Below are positions 1 through 8,558 of a stretch of 17,374 nucleotides of DNA, one piece after another. The notes below the pieces were generated by a model that saw only the letters and a list, made by a program, of their open reading frames with translations, was not told the origin of the DNA and made no database searches. Source of the stretch: Gemmataceae bacterium (GTDB taxonomy: Bacteria; Planctomycetota; Planctomycetia; Gemmatales; Gemmataceae); contig JAOAAM010000366.1 of the NCBI GenBank assembly GCA_026418875.1, positions 1-17,374 on the forward strand, in the 5' to 3' direction. Position numbers and translations under genes: made by a program. The number at the start of each line of letters is the position of its first letter. Within the stretch, counting starts at the first letter, position 1.

Positions 1-1
1 C

Positions 2-1789
2 GCCGACATGGAATGGGACTTCAACACGCCTTGGTACCGCCCCACGCGCGTCTGCCATGTCACCAGCGGCAGCGAATTCGGTTGGCGCAATGGCGCTGGG
101 AAGTGGCCCCCCCATTACCCCGACAGCCTTCCCGCCATCGTGGATATCGGCCCCGGCTCCCCCACCGGCGTGTGTTTCGGTTATGGCAGCCGCTTCCCCA
201 AGAAATATCAGGAAGCCCTCTTCATCTGTGATTGGAGCTACGGCAAACTGTATGCGGTCCACCTTCGACCCAGCGGTGGCTCCTATCATGCCGAGTTCGA
301 TGAGTTCATCACCGGCTCCCCCTTGCCCCTCACCGACGTCGTGATCAACCCCGTCGATGGCGCGATGTATTTTGCCATCGGTGGTCGAAGAACCAAGTCG
401 GGTTTGTATCGTGTCTCGTGGATCGGAAAAGATGAGCCTGCCGACCCGCCGGCCGATGCCAAGGCATCGGAGGAAGCCGCCCAATTACGTGAACTTCGTC
501 GGCGTCTCGAGAGTTTTCACGGCAAGAAGGACCGGGCAGCCATTGATCTTGCTTGGAAACACTTGGACCATCCCGACCGCTTCATTCGATATGCCGCCCG
601 CACCGCTTTGGAACATCAAGACGTCGGAGATTGGCTCGAGCGGGCCGTGAATGAGACCGAACCAGGAACTCTCATCGCCGCCATGCTGGCGCTCGTCCGT
701 GCAACGGGGCAGGATCCATTCCATCATCCGAATCGGCCCGAGCCAGCCGCCGCACTAAAGCAAATCATCGTCGAGCGGTTAAGCCAACTGCCTTGGGACA
801 AGTTAGACGCTCGACTTCGTTTGGACCTGCTCCGTGTCTATGCCGTTTTCTTCAATCGTTTTGGACCACCGACCGACGCGCAGCGCTCCGCGGTCCTCGG
901 GCAGTTATCCAAACCATTTCCGACCGGGCATCGGTTGATTGATGCCGATCTGTGCCAAGTGCTGGTGTACTTGCAAGACGAGACGATCGCCGCCCGAGCT
1001 GTGCCATTCGTCCACAACGCACCCACGCAAGAGGAGCAAATGGAGTACGCCAGGCACCTCCGCATGCTTCGCGCGGGTTGGACGCCTGAACTGCGTCGCC
1101 AATATCTGGAATGGTTCCCCAAAGCGGCAAGCTATAAGGGCGGCATGAGCTTCTCCGGTTTCGTCGAGCAAATTAAAGCCGACGCAATCAACGCTCTTAG
1201 CCCCGAAGAACGCGCTCAATTCGCTTCCATCATCGAAGCCAAGCCAGTCGGTGGTCCGGTTTCGCAACCCAAAAAGCGGCCGCTGGTCAAGCAATACACC
1301 CTAGATGAGCTTGCCCCGATCCTCGATCGAGGACTGAAGGGCCGCGACTACGATCGGGGTCGGCGGCTGTTCGGCGAAGCGAATTGTTTCGGATGCCATC
1401 GCTTCGACAATGAGGGGGGTGCCCAAGGTCCCGACCTCACCGGAGTTGCTGGGCGTTTCAGCCCCCGTGATCTGCTCGAATCTATCATCGATCCGAGCAA
1501 ATCCATCAGCGATCAATATGCGGCCGTGGTCATCGAAACCACCGATGGCAAACAAATCCAGGGTCGCATCGTAAACCACAATGCCGACCACCTGATGATT
1601 CTGCCGAACATGTTGGATCCATCGAACGTCATTTCGGTGGACCGCCGAAAGATCGAGACGTTGGCACCATCTCAGGTTTCCATGATGCCGAACGGCCTCC
1701 TCGATACGATGACCATCGACGAAATCCTGGACTTGATGGCATATCTATTGTCCCGCGGTGACCGCAATCATGAGATGTTCCGCAAATAG
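2..1789 (+). CDS. PVC-type heme-binding (CxxCH) protein, beta-propeller/HEAT/cytochrome c, 5'-truncated
   Basis: The reading frame is open to the window edge, so the N-terminus is missing; the ATG at 8 is probably internal. Residues below are numbered from that ATG. Residues 1-140 look like the last blades of a glucose/sorbosone dehydrogenase-like propeller (GVCFGYGSRFPKKY, then LTDVVINPVDGAMYF). Residues about 160-440 are helical and HEAT-like. The C-terminus is a cytochrome c domain with heme site CFGCH at 460-464 and a later SMMPNGLLD segment that can supply the axial methionine. This matches the putative heme-binding domain of Pirellula/Verrucomicrobium type, found in large exported planctomycete proteins. 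An oxidoreductase role in the periplasm is known only by family; the substrate is unknown. Its stop lies 12 bases before the DUF885 gene, so the two are probably cotranscribed. Confidence 0.85.
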   Translation, partial: ADMEWDFNTPWYRPTRVCHVTSGSEFGWRNGAGKWPPHYPDSLPAIVDIGPGSPTGVCFGYGSRFPKKYQEALFICDWSYGKLYAVHLRPSGGSYHAEFDEFITGSPLPLTDVVINPVDGAMYFAIGGRRTKSGLYRVSWIGKDEPADPPADAKASEEAAQLRELRRRLESFHGKKDRAAIDLAWKHLDHPDRFIRYAARTALEHQDVGDWLERAVNETEPGTLIAAMLALVRATGQDPFHHPNRPEPAAALKQIIVERLSQLPWDKLDARLRLDLLRVYAVFFNRFGPPTDAQRSAVLGQLSKPFPTGHRLIDADLCQVLVYLQDETIAARAVPFVHNAPTQEEQMEYARHLRMLRAGWTPELRRQYLEWFPKAASYKGGMSFSGFVEQIKADAINALSPEERAQFASIIEAKPVGGPVSQPKKRPLVKQYTLDELAPILDRGLKGRDYDRGRRLFGEANCFGCHRFDNEGGAQGPDLTGVAGRFSPRDLLESIIDPSKSISDQYAAVVIETTDGKQIQGRIVNHNADHLMILPNMLDPSNVISVDRRKIETLAPSQVSMMPNGLLDTMTIDEILDLMAYLLSRGDRNHEMFRK

Positions 1790-1794
1790 GAAAG
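1788..1794 (+). promoter_or_regulatory. Shine-Dalgarno for the DUF885 gene, overlapping the upstream stop
   Basis: AGGAAAG begins inside the TAG stop of the cytochrome gene and lies 7 bases before the ATG at 1802. The overlap of stop and ribosome site supports the chosen start and suggests translational coupling. Confidence 0.55.
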
Positions 1795-1801
1795 CCCGAC
1801 C

Positions 1802-4294
1802 ATGTCTCGCCTGATCGCCTGTTGTGCCGCCGTCCTTGCTTTTTTTCTGGCGAATGACGTTTGCGCTCAGGAACGCGGCACGCCCGCGGTTCCCGACCTT
1901 CGCCAACTGCTCGCCGAACCTAAAAGCGAATTCGCTGAGGTTATCCGACGGTATGAGGCCGATCGTGGAAGCCTCCAGCGGACATATACGGTCTTAACCT
2001 CGCCGACTCGCGACCAGAGACTGCGGCGATTTTTTCACGCATGGCTAAAGGCCGTTCAAGAGTTCGACCCGACCAAGCTCTCGGCCCCAGGCAAACAGGA
2101 TCATCAACAACTCATCGAGATGATCCAGAGGGACCTCACCCAATTAAATGAGTTAGCCGCCCGGCATGAGCAACTCCTTCCGTACCTGCCCTTCGCCTCC
2201 AACATCGCCGAATTCGAGGAAACTCGCCGCCGGATGCAGCCCGTCGATGCGATGAAAGCCGCGGGAATCGTCCATCAGGTCCCGAGACAGCTTCAGACCT
2301 TGCGTGACAATTTACAAAAACAACCGACCTTATCACGCGCGAAAGTGCTTGCATTGGCCGACACTGTCGCGCATTTGCGGGCCACACTTCGCAACTGGTT
2401 TCATTATTACAACGGCTATGATCCACTATTCACTTGGTGGCTAGCCGAACCGTACAAAGATGCTGACTCCGCTCTTGGTGACTTTCTATCCTTCCTGCGG
2501 GAGACCCTCGCGCCGAAAGCGCCTGACGAACCCGCCGCAGCGGGAGCCAACTCAACTCCGACTCCGGTGCAAACAACCGACGCCGATCCAATTCCCAATC
2601 TATCGAGCATTATCTGCGAGCCAGTCAGTGAAATGCAACCAGTGATCCGGAGATTCACTCAAGACCGAGGAGTGGCCCTGGGACGACGCACTCAAATCCC
2701 CAACGCGCCGCCACCACCACGGTCGCTGGAGCGACTTCGCGAGCTAGAATCCTATTTCCACGATTGGCTTTGTGCTCTGTTTGCACTGGATTTCGATACG
2801 TTGTCGCTCAATGCAAAAATTGACTTCATTCTCTTGAGGAACCACCTGGAGAGAGAGTTAGGACGGCTTCGTCGGCAAATTGCCATCCATGAAGCCGCAA
2901 ACAAGATCATCAATTTTGATAAACTCATCCATGAACTGGTCGCGCTCGAAGCCACCAAAATCACATTGGACGACGCCATCTCTCGGTTGAAGACCATTCA
3001 GCAACACGTTGAGACAGCCATTGATGATGTTAAGAAACAGATTCCTGACTATGAGCTTGCTGCCGAGGCGGCTCGTCGATGCCCGATGCTTAAAGCGAGT
3101 CTTGCCGATTGGAATGACAAATGGTCGAAGAGCCTGAAATCCCCTCAACTGGACCGTTTCCGCGGTGCATACAAAGCGGTCCAGACTCAATTAGACCATC
3201 TCACAACGTTTCTTCGCGAGAACAGCGGTCCTTCAAGAGACGGCAGCGGCATCGAGGGCCGACCCATCGGCCGAGAGGCCCTGCTCCTCGAACTTCGCCA
3301 TGAGTTCATCCCCTACACGCCGGAGGAACTCATCGCCATCGCCGAAAGGGAGTATGCTTGGTGCCTAGGTGAAATGAAGAAGGCGTCACGTGATATGGGC
3401 TTCGGCGACGATTGGCTCGCTGCGGTGGAGAAAGTGAAGACACTGCACGTGGCGCCTGGTCAGCAGCCGATGTTAATCCGCGAACTTTCAGACGAAGCGG
3501 TCAATTATCTCCGCCGACATGAATTAGTCACCGTCCCGGATCTCTGCAATGAAACTTGGCGCAGCGAGATGATGCCCCCGCCGCGACAGTTGTTCTCGCC
3601 TTTCTTCACCGGCGGCGAGGTCATCTCCATCGCCTTCCCGACCAACACCATGTCGCATGATGCAAAGATCCAGAGTCTGCGAGGAAATAACATTCACTTC
3701 GCCCGAGCCACGGTCCACCATGAACTAATTCCCGGACATCATCTTCAGGGATTCATGACTGCCCGGCACAAAAGTTATCGGGGTATTTTTGGCACCTCCT
3801 TCTGGACCGAGGGGAACGCCCTGTATTGGGAATTCGTACTGTATCAGATGGGATTCCCGCGGACTCCGGAGGATCGCGTCGGCTTCCTGACGTGGCGTAT
3901 GCACCGCTGCGCGAGAGTCGTTTTCTCGATCAGTTACCATCTTGGCCGGATGACACCTAGAGAGTGCATCGAGTACTTAGTCAAGAACGTCGGATTTGAG
4001 CGGGAAAATGCCACGGCAGAAGTGCGGCGTTCGTTCACCGGGGGCTATGGGCCTCTCTACCAACTGAGCTATCTGATCGGCGGCCTTCAATTCTGGGCGC
4101 TCCGGCAGGAAATCCTTGCGGAGAAGAGGCGATCCGAGCGTGAGTTTCACGATGCCCTTTTGCAGCAGGGCCGAATTCCTGTTCCTTTGATCCGAGCCTA
4201 CCTGCGCGAAGAGAAATTGACTAAGGATTCAAACATGTTATGGCGGTTCTATGGTGATCCGCCAACTTCCCCAGCCCGAAGCGAGGCACCATGA
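1802..4294 (+). CDS. Exported DUF885 zincin-like protein with duplicated N-terminal domain
   Basis: This 830-residue protein starts with a signal peptide: a hydrophobic stretch at about residues 4-20, likely cut after VCA at 22. The C-terminal half is a DUF885 domain, with HHELIPGHHLQ at 639-649 and WTEGN at 668-672. The two histidines and glutamates in these motifs look like metal ligands of a zincin-like hydrolase, and DUF885 members are usually annotated as putative peptidases. The usual family length is roughly 550-600 residues. The excess comes from a tandem repeat: residues 31-240 resemble 263-476, joined by a Pro/Thr/Ala-rich linker at 241-262. The stop overlaps the next start in ATGA, which ties it to hydroxyproline breakdown genes. 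Release of hydroxyproline from peptides is an attractive but unproven role. The family is secure; peptidase activity and substrate are not. Confidence 0.85.
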   Translation: MSRLIACCAAVLAFFLANDVCAQERGTPAVPDLRQLLAEPKSEFAEVIRRYEADRGSLQRTYTVLTSPTRDQRLRRFFHAWLKAVQEFDPTKLSAPGKQDHQQLIEMIQRDLTQLNELAARHEQLLPYLPFASNIAEFEETRRRMQPVDAMKAAGIVHQVPRQLQTLRDNLQKQPTLSRAKVLALADTVAHLRATLRNWFHYYNGYDPLFTWWLAEPYKDADSALGDFLSFLRETLAPKAPDEPAAAGANSTPTPVQTTDADPIPNLSSIICEPVSEMQPVIRRFTQDRGVALGRRTQIPNAPPPPRSLERLRELESYFHDWLCALFALDFDTLSLNAKIDFILLRNHLERELGRLRRQIAIHEAANKIINFDKLIHELVALEATKITLDDAISRLKTIQQHVETAIDDVKKQIPDYELAAEAARRCPMLKASLADWNDKWSKSLKSPQLDRFRGAYKAVQTQLDHLTTFLRENSGPSRDGSGIEGRPIGREALLLELRHEFIPYTPEELIAIAEREYAWCLGEMKKASRDMGFGDDWLAAVEKVKTLHVAPGQQPMLIRELSDEAVNYLRRHELVTVPDLCNETWRSEMMPPPRQLFSPFFTGGEVISIAFPTNTMSHDAKIQSLRGNNIHFARATVHHELIPGHHLQGFMTARHKSYRGIFGTSFWTEGNALYWEFVLYQMGFPRTPEDRVGFLTWRMHRCARVVFSISYHLGRMTPRECIEYLVKNVGFERENATAEVRRSFTGGYGPLYQLSYLIGGLQFWALRQEILAEKRRSEREFHDALLQQGRIPVPLIRAYLREEKLTKDSNMLWRFYGDPPTSPARSEAP
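1892..2521 (+). repeat. First copy of a duplicated helical domain in the DUF885 protein
   Basis: Residues 31-240 open with a pattern of EP, VIRR and DRG, then FFHAWLKAVQEFDPTKLS, then a long LIEMIQRDLTQLN helix. The same pattern recurs in the same order at 263-476 (EP, VIRR, DRG, YFHDWLCALFALDFDTLS, LLRNHLERELGRL). The copies are diverged, so the duplication is old. Confidence 0.7.
2588..3229 (+). repeat. Second copy of the duplicated helical domain in the DUF885 protein
   Basis: Residues 263-476, directly before the zincin-like domain, so this is probably the copy that corresponds to the normal DUF885 N-terminus. It aligns by eye to residues 31-240 through shared EP, VIRR, DRG and FHxWL landmarks in matching order and spacing. 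Confidence 0.7.
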
Positions 4295-5193
4295 ACCCTG
4301 TGAGCTGGGCCGGCGTCTTCCCGGCGGTGACGACTCATTTTCACGAAGACGAATCCCTTGACTTACCTTCGATGGGTCGCCATCTGAATCGGCTAGTTAG
4401 CGCCGGTGTACATGGAATCATTGTGTTGGGTACCGTTGGCGAAAATAATTCGCTGAATCCTGACGAAAAGCGTACCGTCATGCGATTTGCTGTCGAGGCG
4501 ATCGAAAAGCGAGTTCCTGTGCTCGCCGGGGTGGCCGAGACAACAACCGCAGCTGCCTGCCGCTTCGCCGCCGACGCCCAGAAGATCGGCGTGGATGGAT
4601 TGATGGTCCTCCCCGCCATGATCTACAAGGCCGACCCGCGCGAGACACTCGCGCATTTCCGCGCTGTCGCTCAAGCCAGCGATCTACCGATCATGTGCTA
4701 CAACAACCCCGTAAGTTATGGCATCGACATCACTCCCAAGATGTTTGCGGACTTGGCTGATGAACCACGATTCGTAGCCATCAAAGAGTCATCCGAGAAT
4801 GTCCGTAGGATTACAGACCTCAAGATCCTGTGTGGTGATCGGTATCGGCTTTTTTGCGGCGTCGATGATTTGGTTCTTGAGAGTGTCCTTCTCGGAGCCA
4901 TCGGCTGGGTTTCTGGTCTTGTCAACGCTTTTCCCGATGAAAATCGACTGCTCTGGGATTACGCAACGAGGGGACAATTCAACGAAGCCCTGAAAATATA
5001 TCGTTGGTATACCCCGCTTCTTCACCTTGACACTCATCCGAAGCTGGTGCAATACATTAAGCTCGCAATGGCCGAGACAGGCATGGGCAGCGAGAAGACC
5101 CGTGCGCCGAGATTACCCATCGTAGGCCCTGAGCGCGAGGAGATCTTGCAAGTGATTCGACAGGCCATCGCCACGAGACCGAGGGCCTCCTGA
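4291..5193 (+). CDS. 1-pyrroline-4-hydroxy-2-carboxylate deaminase (DapA/NAL superfamily)
   Basis: A 300-residue protein of the dihydrodipicolinate synthase/N-acetylneuraminate lyase superfamily, a TIM barrel with a Schiff-base lysine. Visible are GTVGE at 47-51, YNNP at 137-140 with catalytic Tyr137, and AIKESS at 163-168 with Lys165. Segments such as GVFPAVTT, GWVSGLVNAFP and RWYTPLLHLD recall the hydroxyproline-pathway deaminases (LhpC/HypD), as remembered, rather than lysine-pathway DapA. The reaction deaminates and dehydrates 1-pyrroline-4-hydroxy-2-carboxylate to alpha-ketoglutarate semialdehyde in the cytoplasm. The start overlaps the DUF885 stop as ATGA, with GAGG four bases upstream. 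An epimerase and a D-amino-acid oxidase follow, which fits this pathway and not lysine synthesis. Homology-only pipelines may label it DapA. Confidence 0.85.
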   Translation: MNPVSWAGVFPAVTTHFHEDESLDLPSMGRHLNRLVSAGVHGIIVLGTVGENNSLNPDEKRTVMRFAVEAIEKRVPVLAGVAETTTAAACRFAADAQKIGVDGLMVLPAMIYKADPRETLAHFRAVAQASDLPIMCYNNPVSYGIDITPKMFADLADEPRFVAIKESSENVRRITDLKILCGDRYRLFCGVDDLVLESVLLGAIGWVSGLVNAFPDENRLLWDYATRGQFNEALKIYRWYTPLLHLDTHPKLVQYIKLAMAETGMGSEKTRAPRLPIVGPEREEILQVIRQAIATRPRAS

Positions 5194-5254
5194 ACATTCT
5201 CCAAGTTTTTCGCCATAAATTGAAGCGAATTCCCAACTCGAATCCACAATTAAA

Positions 5255-6196
5255 ATGATCGACCGACTTCACGTCATTGACTCACATACCGGCGGCGAAC
5301 CGACTCGAGTCATTGTCGGCGGCATTCCGGACTTAGGCTCCGGCGACATGGCTTCACGACGAACACGGCTAGCCCATGAATTCGACTGGATTCGCCGGGC
5401 CACTATCCTCGAACCCCGCGGTTCGGATATCCTGGTTGGCGCGGTGCTCTGCCCACCCTCCGACCCCATGAATCTCGCCGGTGTGATTTTTTTTAATAAT
5501 GTCGGCTACTTGAATATGTGCGGGCATGGGACCATCGGCGTCGCCGTGACCCTTGCCCACATGGGCCGAGTCGGCCCCGGTCGATTCACGCTTGAGACAC
5601 CGGTCGGGCTTGTCCAAATCGAGTACGACGGTGGCCATCGCGTGACCATCGAGAATGTACCGAGTTATCGTTATCAGGCGAATGTCGTTGTTCCGGTGCC
5701 CGAAATCGGCGATGTCGTCGGCGACATCGCCTGGGGTGGTAATTGGTTTTTCCTGGTGAAGAATCATGACTTGGTGCTCGAATCGACATCCATCCCCGCG
5801 TTAATGAAATATTGTACCCAAGTCCGATTAGCTCTCCGCAACCATCGCATGACTGGAGCTTCCGGGGCTGAGATTGATCACATTGAACTCATCGGCCCGC
5901 CCATGGATCCTCGAAATCACAGTCGGAGCTTTGTCTTATGCCCTGGATTCGCCTACGACCGATCTCCCTGCGGAACGGGTACGAGTGCAAAACTTGCATG
6001 CCTTGCTGCCGATGGCGAATTGGGAGAGGGAGAAATCTGGCGTCAAGAAAGCATCATTGGCAGCGTCTTCGAGGCTTCGTATCAACGCCTCGATCATGGA
6101 ATCATTCCTCGCATCACGGGCGATGCGTTTGTGACCGCTGAAGCAACATTGCTTCTCAATCCTAATGACCCCTTCCGTTTTGGCTTTTCTCCATGA
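5255..6196 (+). CDS. 4-hydroxyproline 2-epimerase (proline racemase family)
   Basis: A 313-residue proline racemase-family enzyme. The N-terminus carries the family signature [12 protein letters not shown] at 8-19. Both catalytic cysteines are present: Cys89 in MCGHGTIG and Cys239 in [12 protein letters not shown]. Having both points to an epimerase or racemase and argues against trans-3-hydroxyproline dehydratase, where the second cysteine is replaced by threonine. It would convert trans-4-hydroxy-L-proline to cis-4-hydroxy-D-proline, the substrate of the downstream oxidoreductase. The gap after the deaminase gene is 61 bases, the only sizeable gap in the train; I see no convincing promoter or strong ribosome site in it. 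The stop overlaps the next start as ATGA. Plain proline racemase is the main alternative; the neighbours argue for hydroxyproline. Confidence 0.9.
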   Translation: MIDRLHVIDSHTGGEPTRVIVGGIPDLGSGDMASRRTRLAHEFDWIRRATILEPRGSDILVGAVLCPPSDPMNLAGVIFFNNVGYLNMCGHGTIGVAVTLAHMGRVGPGRFTLETPVGLVQIEYDGGHRVTIENVPSYRYQANVVVPVPEIGDVVGDIAWGGNWFFLVKNHDLVLESTSIPALMKYCTQVRLALRNHRMTGASGAEIDHIELIGPPMDPRNHSRSFVLCPGFAYDRSPCGTGTSAKLACLAADGELGEGEIWRQESIIGSVFEASYQRLDHGIIPRITGDAFVTAEATLLLNPNDPFRFGFSP

Positions 6197-7443
6197 GTCG
6201 AACAGTCGTAGTTATCGGCGGCGGGGTCATTGGTGCTGCTTGCGCTTACTACCTTCGGCTCCGTGGATGGCAGGTGACCGTCCTCGAAGCACACCGCTTT
6301 GGAGCTGGCTGTTCCCATGCGAACTGCGGTTTTGTGTGCCCAAGTCATGTTCTCCCCTTGGCCTCTCCCGGAGTTCTTCGCGAGGGTCTTCTCTCATTAC
6401 TCCGACCTACCGGGCCGTTGCGGATTGCGCCGCGATTCGATCCGAATTTATGGTCTTGGCTCTGGCAATTCGCCCGGAGATGCCATCGCAGCCTGATGAT
6501 CCACGCTGGCGGAGCCATCCAGCCGTTGCTCCAGTCCTCCCGGCGGTTATTTGATCAGCTGCTCACCACCGAATCGCTCAATGCCGATTGGCAAGCCCGC
6601 GGCATGCTCTTCGTTTTCTCGACTCCCCGTGCCATGGCGCATTATGCTCACACCGACGCACTTCTCCGCAAGGAGTTCGCCTTGGCAGCCAAGCCATTGA
6701 CTTCAAGCGAACTTCATACCTTAGAACCGGCACTGCGTCCTGGTCTGGCGGGAGCTTGGTTTTACGATACCGATGCGCATTTGAAACCTGATCTCTTCAT
6801 GCGGGCATTGGAAACCCGCCTCATTGACCGAGGGGTTCGTGTCGTTGAAAACTCACCCGTTATTGGTTTTCAAAGCGAGAAGCGTCGAATAACGGCTGCA
6901 ATCACTCCGGATGCTAGTTTCTCTGCAGACTCCTTTGTTCTTGCGACTGGGTCTTGGTCCTCCCGTTTTTCCAAGTACCTTGGAGTTCGTCTCCCAATTC
7001 AACCGGGCAAGGGATATTCCATCACCTTCTCTCGACCAGCCGTCTGCCCAAGGTATCCGCTCATCTTCGAGGAACACCGGGTCGCCATTACACCCTTTAC
7101 GAATAGCTATCGCATTGGCTCAACGATGGAATTCGCCGGATACGATGATACGCTCAACCGACGACGCCTTGCATATTTGACCAATTCGGCTGCTGCGTAC
7201 CTTCGTGAGCCACCAAATCAGACTGTGTTGGAAGAATGGTACGGGTGGCGTCCAATGACACCCGATGGCGTTCCCGTCATCGACCGCAGCTTAATCTATC
7301 CGAATCTGTATGTTGCCGCCGGTCACAATATGCTCGGTCTCTCGATGGCGCCCGCGACGGGTAAGCTTATTGCGGAACTTTTGACTAACACCGCGCCACA
7401 TCTCGATCCGACCCCCTATCGGCTCGATCGGTTTTCACGATGA
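6193..7443 (+). CDS. FAD-dependent D-hydroxyproline dehydrogenase (DAO family)
   Basis: A 416-residue flavoprotein of the D-amino-acid oxidase/dehydrogenase (DAO) family. The FAD-binding Rossmann motif GGGVIG is at 9-14, followed by acidic Glu32 for the ribose. The C-terminal segment [16 protein letters not shown] and then [17 protein letters not shown] is typical of DadA-like enzymes and closes the FAD site. Next to the epimerase, with which it shares an ATGA overlap, the likely reaction is oxidation of cis-4-hydroxy-D-proline to 1-pyrroline-4-hydroxy-2-carboxylate, as done by HypO/LhpB enzymes. No transmembrane helix is evident apart from the hydrophobic Rossmann strand. Whether electrons go to oxygen or to the respiratory chain cannot be read from the sequence. 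The exact substrate rests on context. Confidence 0.85.
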   Translation: MSRTVVVIGGGVIGAACAYYLRLRGWQVTVLEAHRFGAGCSHANCGFVCPSHVLPLASPGVLREGLLSLLRPTGPLRIAPRFDPNLWSWLWQFARRCHRSLMIHAGGAIQPLLQSSRRLFDQLLTTESLNADWQARGMLFVFSTPRAMAHYAHTDALLRKEFALAAKPLTSSELHTLEPALRPGLAGAWFYDTDAHLKPDLFMRALETRLIDRGVRVVENSPVIGFQSEKRRITAAITPDASFSADSFVLATGSWSSRFSKYLGVRLPIQPGKGYSITFSRPAVCPRYPLIFEEHRVAITPFTNSYRIGSTMEFAGYDDTLNRRRLAYLTNSAAAYLREPPNQTVLEEWYGWRPMTPDGVPVIDRSLIYPNLYVAAGHNMLGLSMAPATGKLIAELLTNTAPHLDPTPYRLDRFSR

Positions 7444-7456
7444 AGATTGCTTCATC
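7439..7456 (+). terminator. Perfect 7-bp hairpin at the end of the hydroxyproline gene train
   Basis: GATGAAG, a four-base loop ATTG, then CTTCATC form a perfect stem that covers the stop codon of the FAD oxidoreductase. No run of T follows, only CCTT, so it is not a classic intrinsic terminator. It may stabilise the mRNA end or help stop transcription before the convergent operon. Its place at the operon end is the main support. Confidence 0.4.
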
Positions 7457-7595
7457 CTTGGCGGATCTGAATCTCACCGTATATTGACGGCTCAGCTTTC
7501 AACCACTCGGTATTTCGCCTGCGAGAATCTACATCGTCTGACTGGTTTTACGAATGACCGAAGTTCGGGTGTGATGTCATTGCGATGCAGGAGCT
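7444..7595. other. Intergenic region between convergent operons
   Basis: A stretch of about 150 bases separates two gene trains that run toward each other. Apart from the hairpin at its left edge I see no gene, no clear T-rich terminator and no strong inverted repeat. Confidence 0.6.
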
Positions 7596-8558
7596 TTAAT
7601 CTTTCCCATCACGAAGAATTCCGTTAGACTCGTGGGCTCCCACTCCACGTTCCCTACCTCGACCAATCTCCGATATGCTCTCATCGACAACTCCGTAGAT
7701 CTGCGCCCGAGTGAGCACTGACTCCGCCCATTTGCGATGGGTTGCTGGTTCACACATCGCACCGTCCCATGTGAAAACGGCCTCCGCACCTGCTGCGACG
7801 ATCCGCTCGGCTGCCTTCACATCCCGTCGAGACACGCGATACTCATTTTCGATAATTGGAACCTGATTCGGGTGAATGGCTGTCTTTCCAAACAGTCCAT
7901 GCTGGAGGTCCAATCTTGTCTCTCTCTTCAAATATCGGGCCTCATTCAAATATTCGAAGACCGGCCCTGTCAGATGAAAGCCCAATGGCCGGAAGATCAT
8001 GACTAATTGGTTGATGACTGATCCGATCGGCGTCGAGTAGATGGTCCCCCGACGCGGCCGACGTAGACCAAGACACTGCAGGAGGTCGTTCCCACCGATA
8101 CGCAACGCGAGGATCCGATTTCTGATGTCGGGGCCCATCAATCGCTGCCGTAGCCGAGCCATCTGCTCAAGATCAAAGGCTGCTGCCGTCTCGATTGTCA
8201 GCATCAGCTTCCCATTGAAACCTTCAGGAATCACGGCCAAGTATTCGTCGATGATACTCACATCAACCTTGGGAAGAACGAAACCATCCACCGCACCGAT
8301 ATTCGGCAACCCAATAATTTCCTTGAGAACTTGCGGATTGCGTACCCGAACAAATCGTCGAAGCGACCCCCTCTCCATTCGGCGAACCGCTTCCGCTAAA
8401 CGATCGATGGCGAAGCGAACATCGGCTTCCTTGATCGCATCCTCCGTACAAAAGACAACCGACCGAACATAAGGATATTTCTTGCCAATGGCAATTTCCA
8501 ACAGGGAACGATGATTGGCGGGGACATACAAGGTTGCCCCAAGCTCGTATGGGTTCAT
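7596..8558 (-). CDS. CitE-like HpcH/HpaI aldolase/lyase of the Ter-type metabolite module
   Basis: A 320-residue HpcH/HpaI aldolase/citrate-lyase beta-like protein. It has the opening ATLYVPANHRS of CitE relatives, RVRN at 71-74, TIETA at 121-125 with metal ligand Glu123, GGNDL at 155-159 with Asp158, and GKTAIHPNQ at 224-232. Family members make or break C-C bonds next to a carboxylate, often on CoA thioesters. No citrate lyase alpha or gamma subunit is nearby, so citrate cleavage is unlikely. It is the last gene of a five-gene operon and starts within the stop of the PRTase-PELOTA gene (ATGA). In Ter-associated clusters this type of protein is predicted to add or trim a carbon unit on a nucleoside-like product. 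The last 25 or so residues are charged and glycine-rich, with no recognisable domain. Confidence 0.85.
   Translation of the reverse strand: MNPYELGATLYVPANHRSLLEIAIGKKYPYVRSVVFCTEDAIKEADVRFAIDRLAEAVRRMERGSLRRFVRVRNPQVLKEIIGLPNIGAVDGFVLPKVDVSIIDEYLAVIPEGFNGKLMLTIETAAAFDLEQMARLRQRLMGPDIRNRILALRIGGNDLLQCLGLRRPRRGTIYSTPIGSVINQLVMIFRPLGFHLTGPVFEYLNEARYLKRETRLDLQHGLFGKTAIHPNQVPIIENEYRVSRRDVKAAERIVAAGAEAVFTWDGAMCEPATHRKWAESVLTRAQIYGVVDESISEIGRGRERGVGAHESNGILRDGKD

Noticed and set aside
5255..6196. trans-3-hydroxyproline dehydratase
   Set aside because: That enzyme lacks the second catalytic cysteine; here Cys89 and Cys239 are both present.
7440..7487. Fifteen-codon frame starting in ATGA at the end of the FAD oxidoreductase gene
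   Set aside because: Although placed like a coupled gene, it is very short, lies within the hairpin and resembles nothing known; probably chance.
7596..8558. CitE-like protein as a citrate lyase beta subunit
   Set aside because: No citrate lyase alpha, gamma or accessory genes are present, and the operon context is the PRTase/ATP-grasp module.
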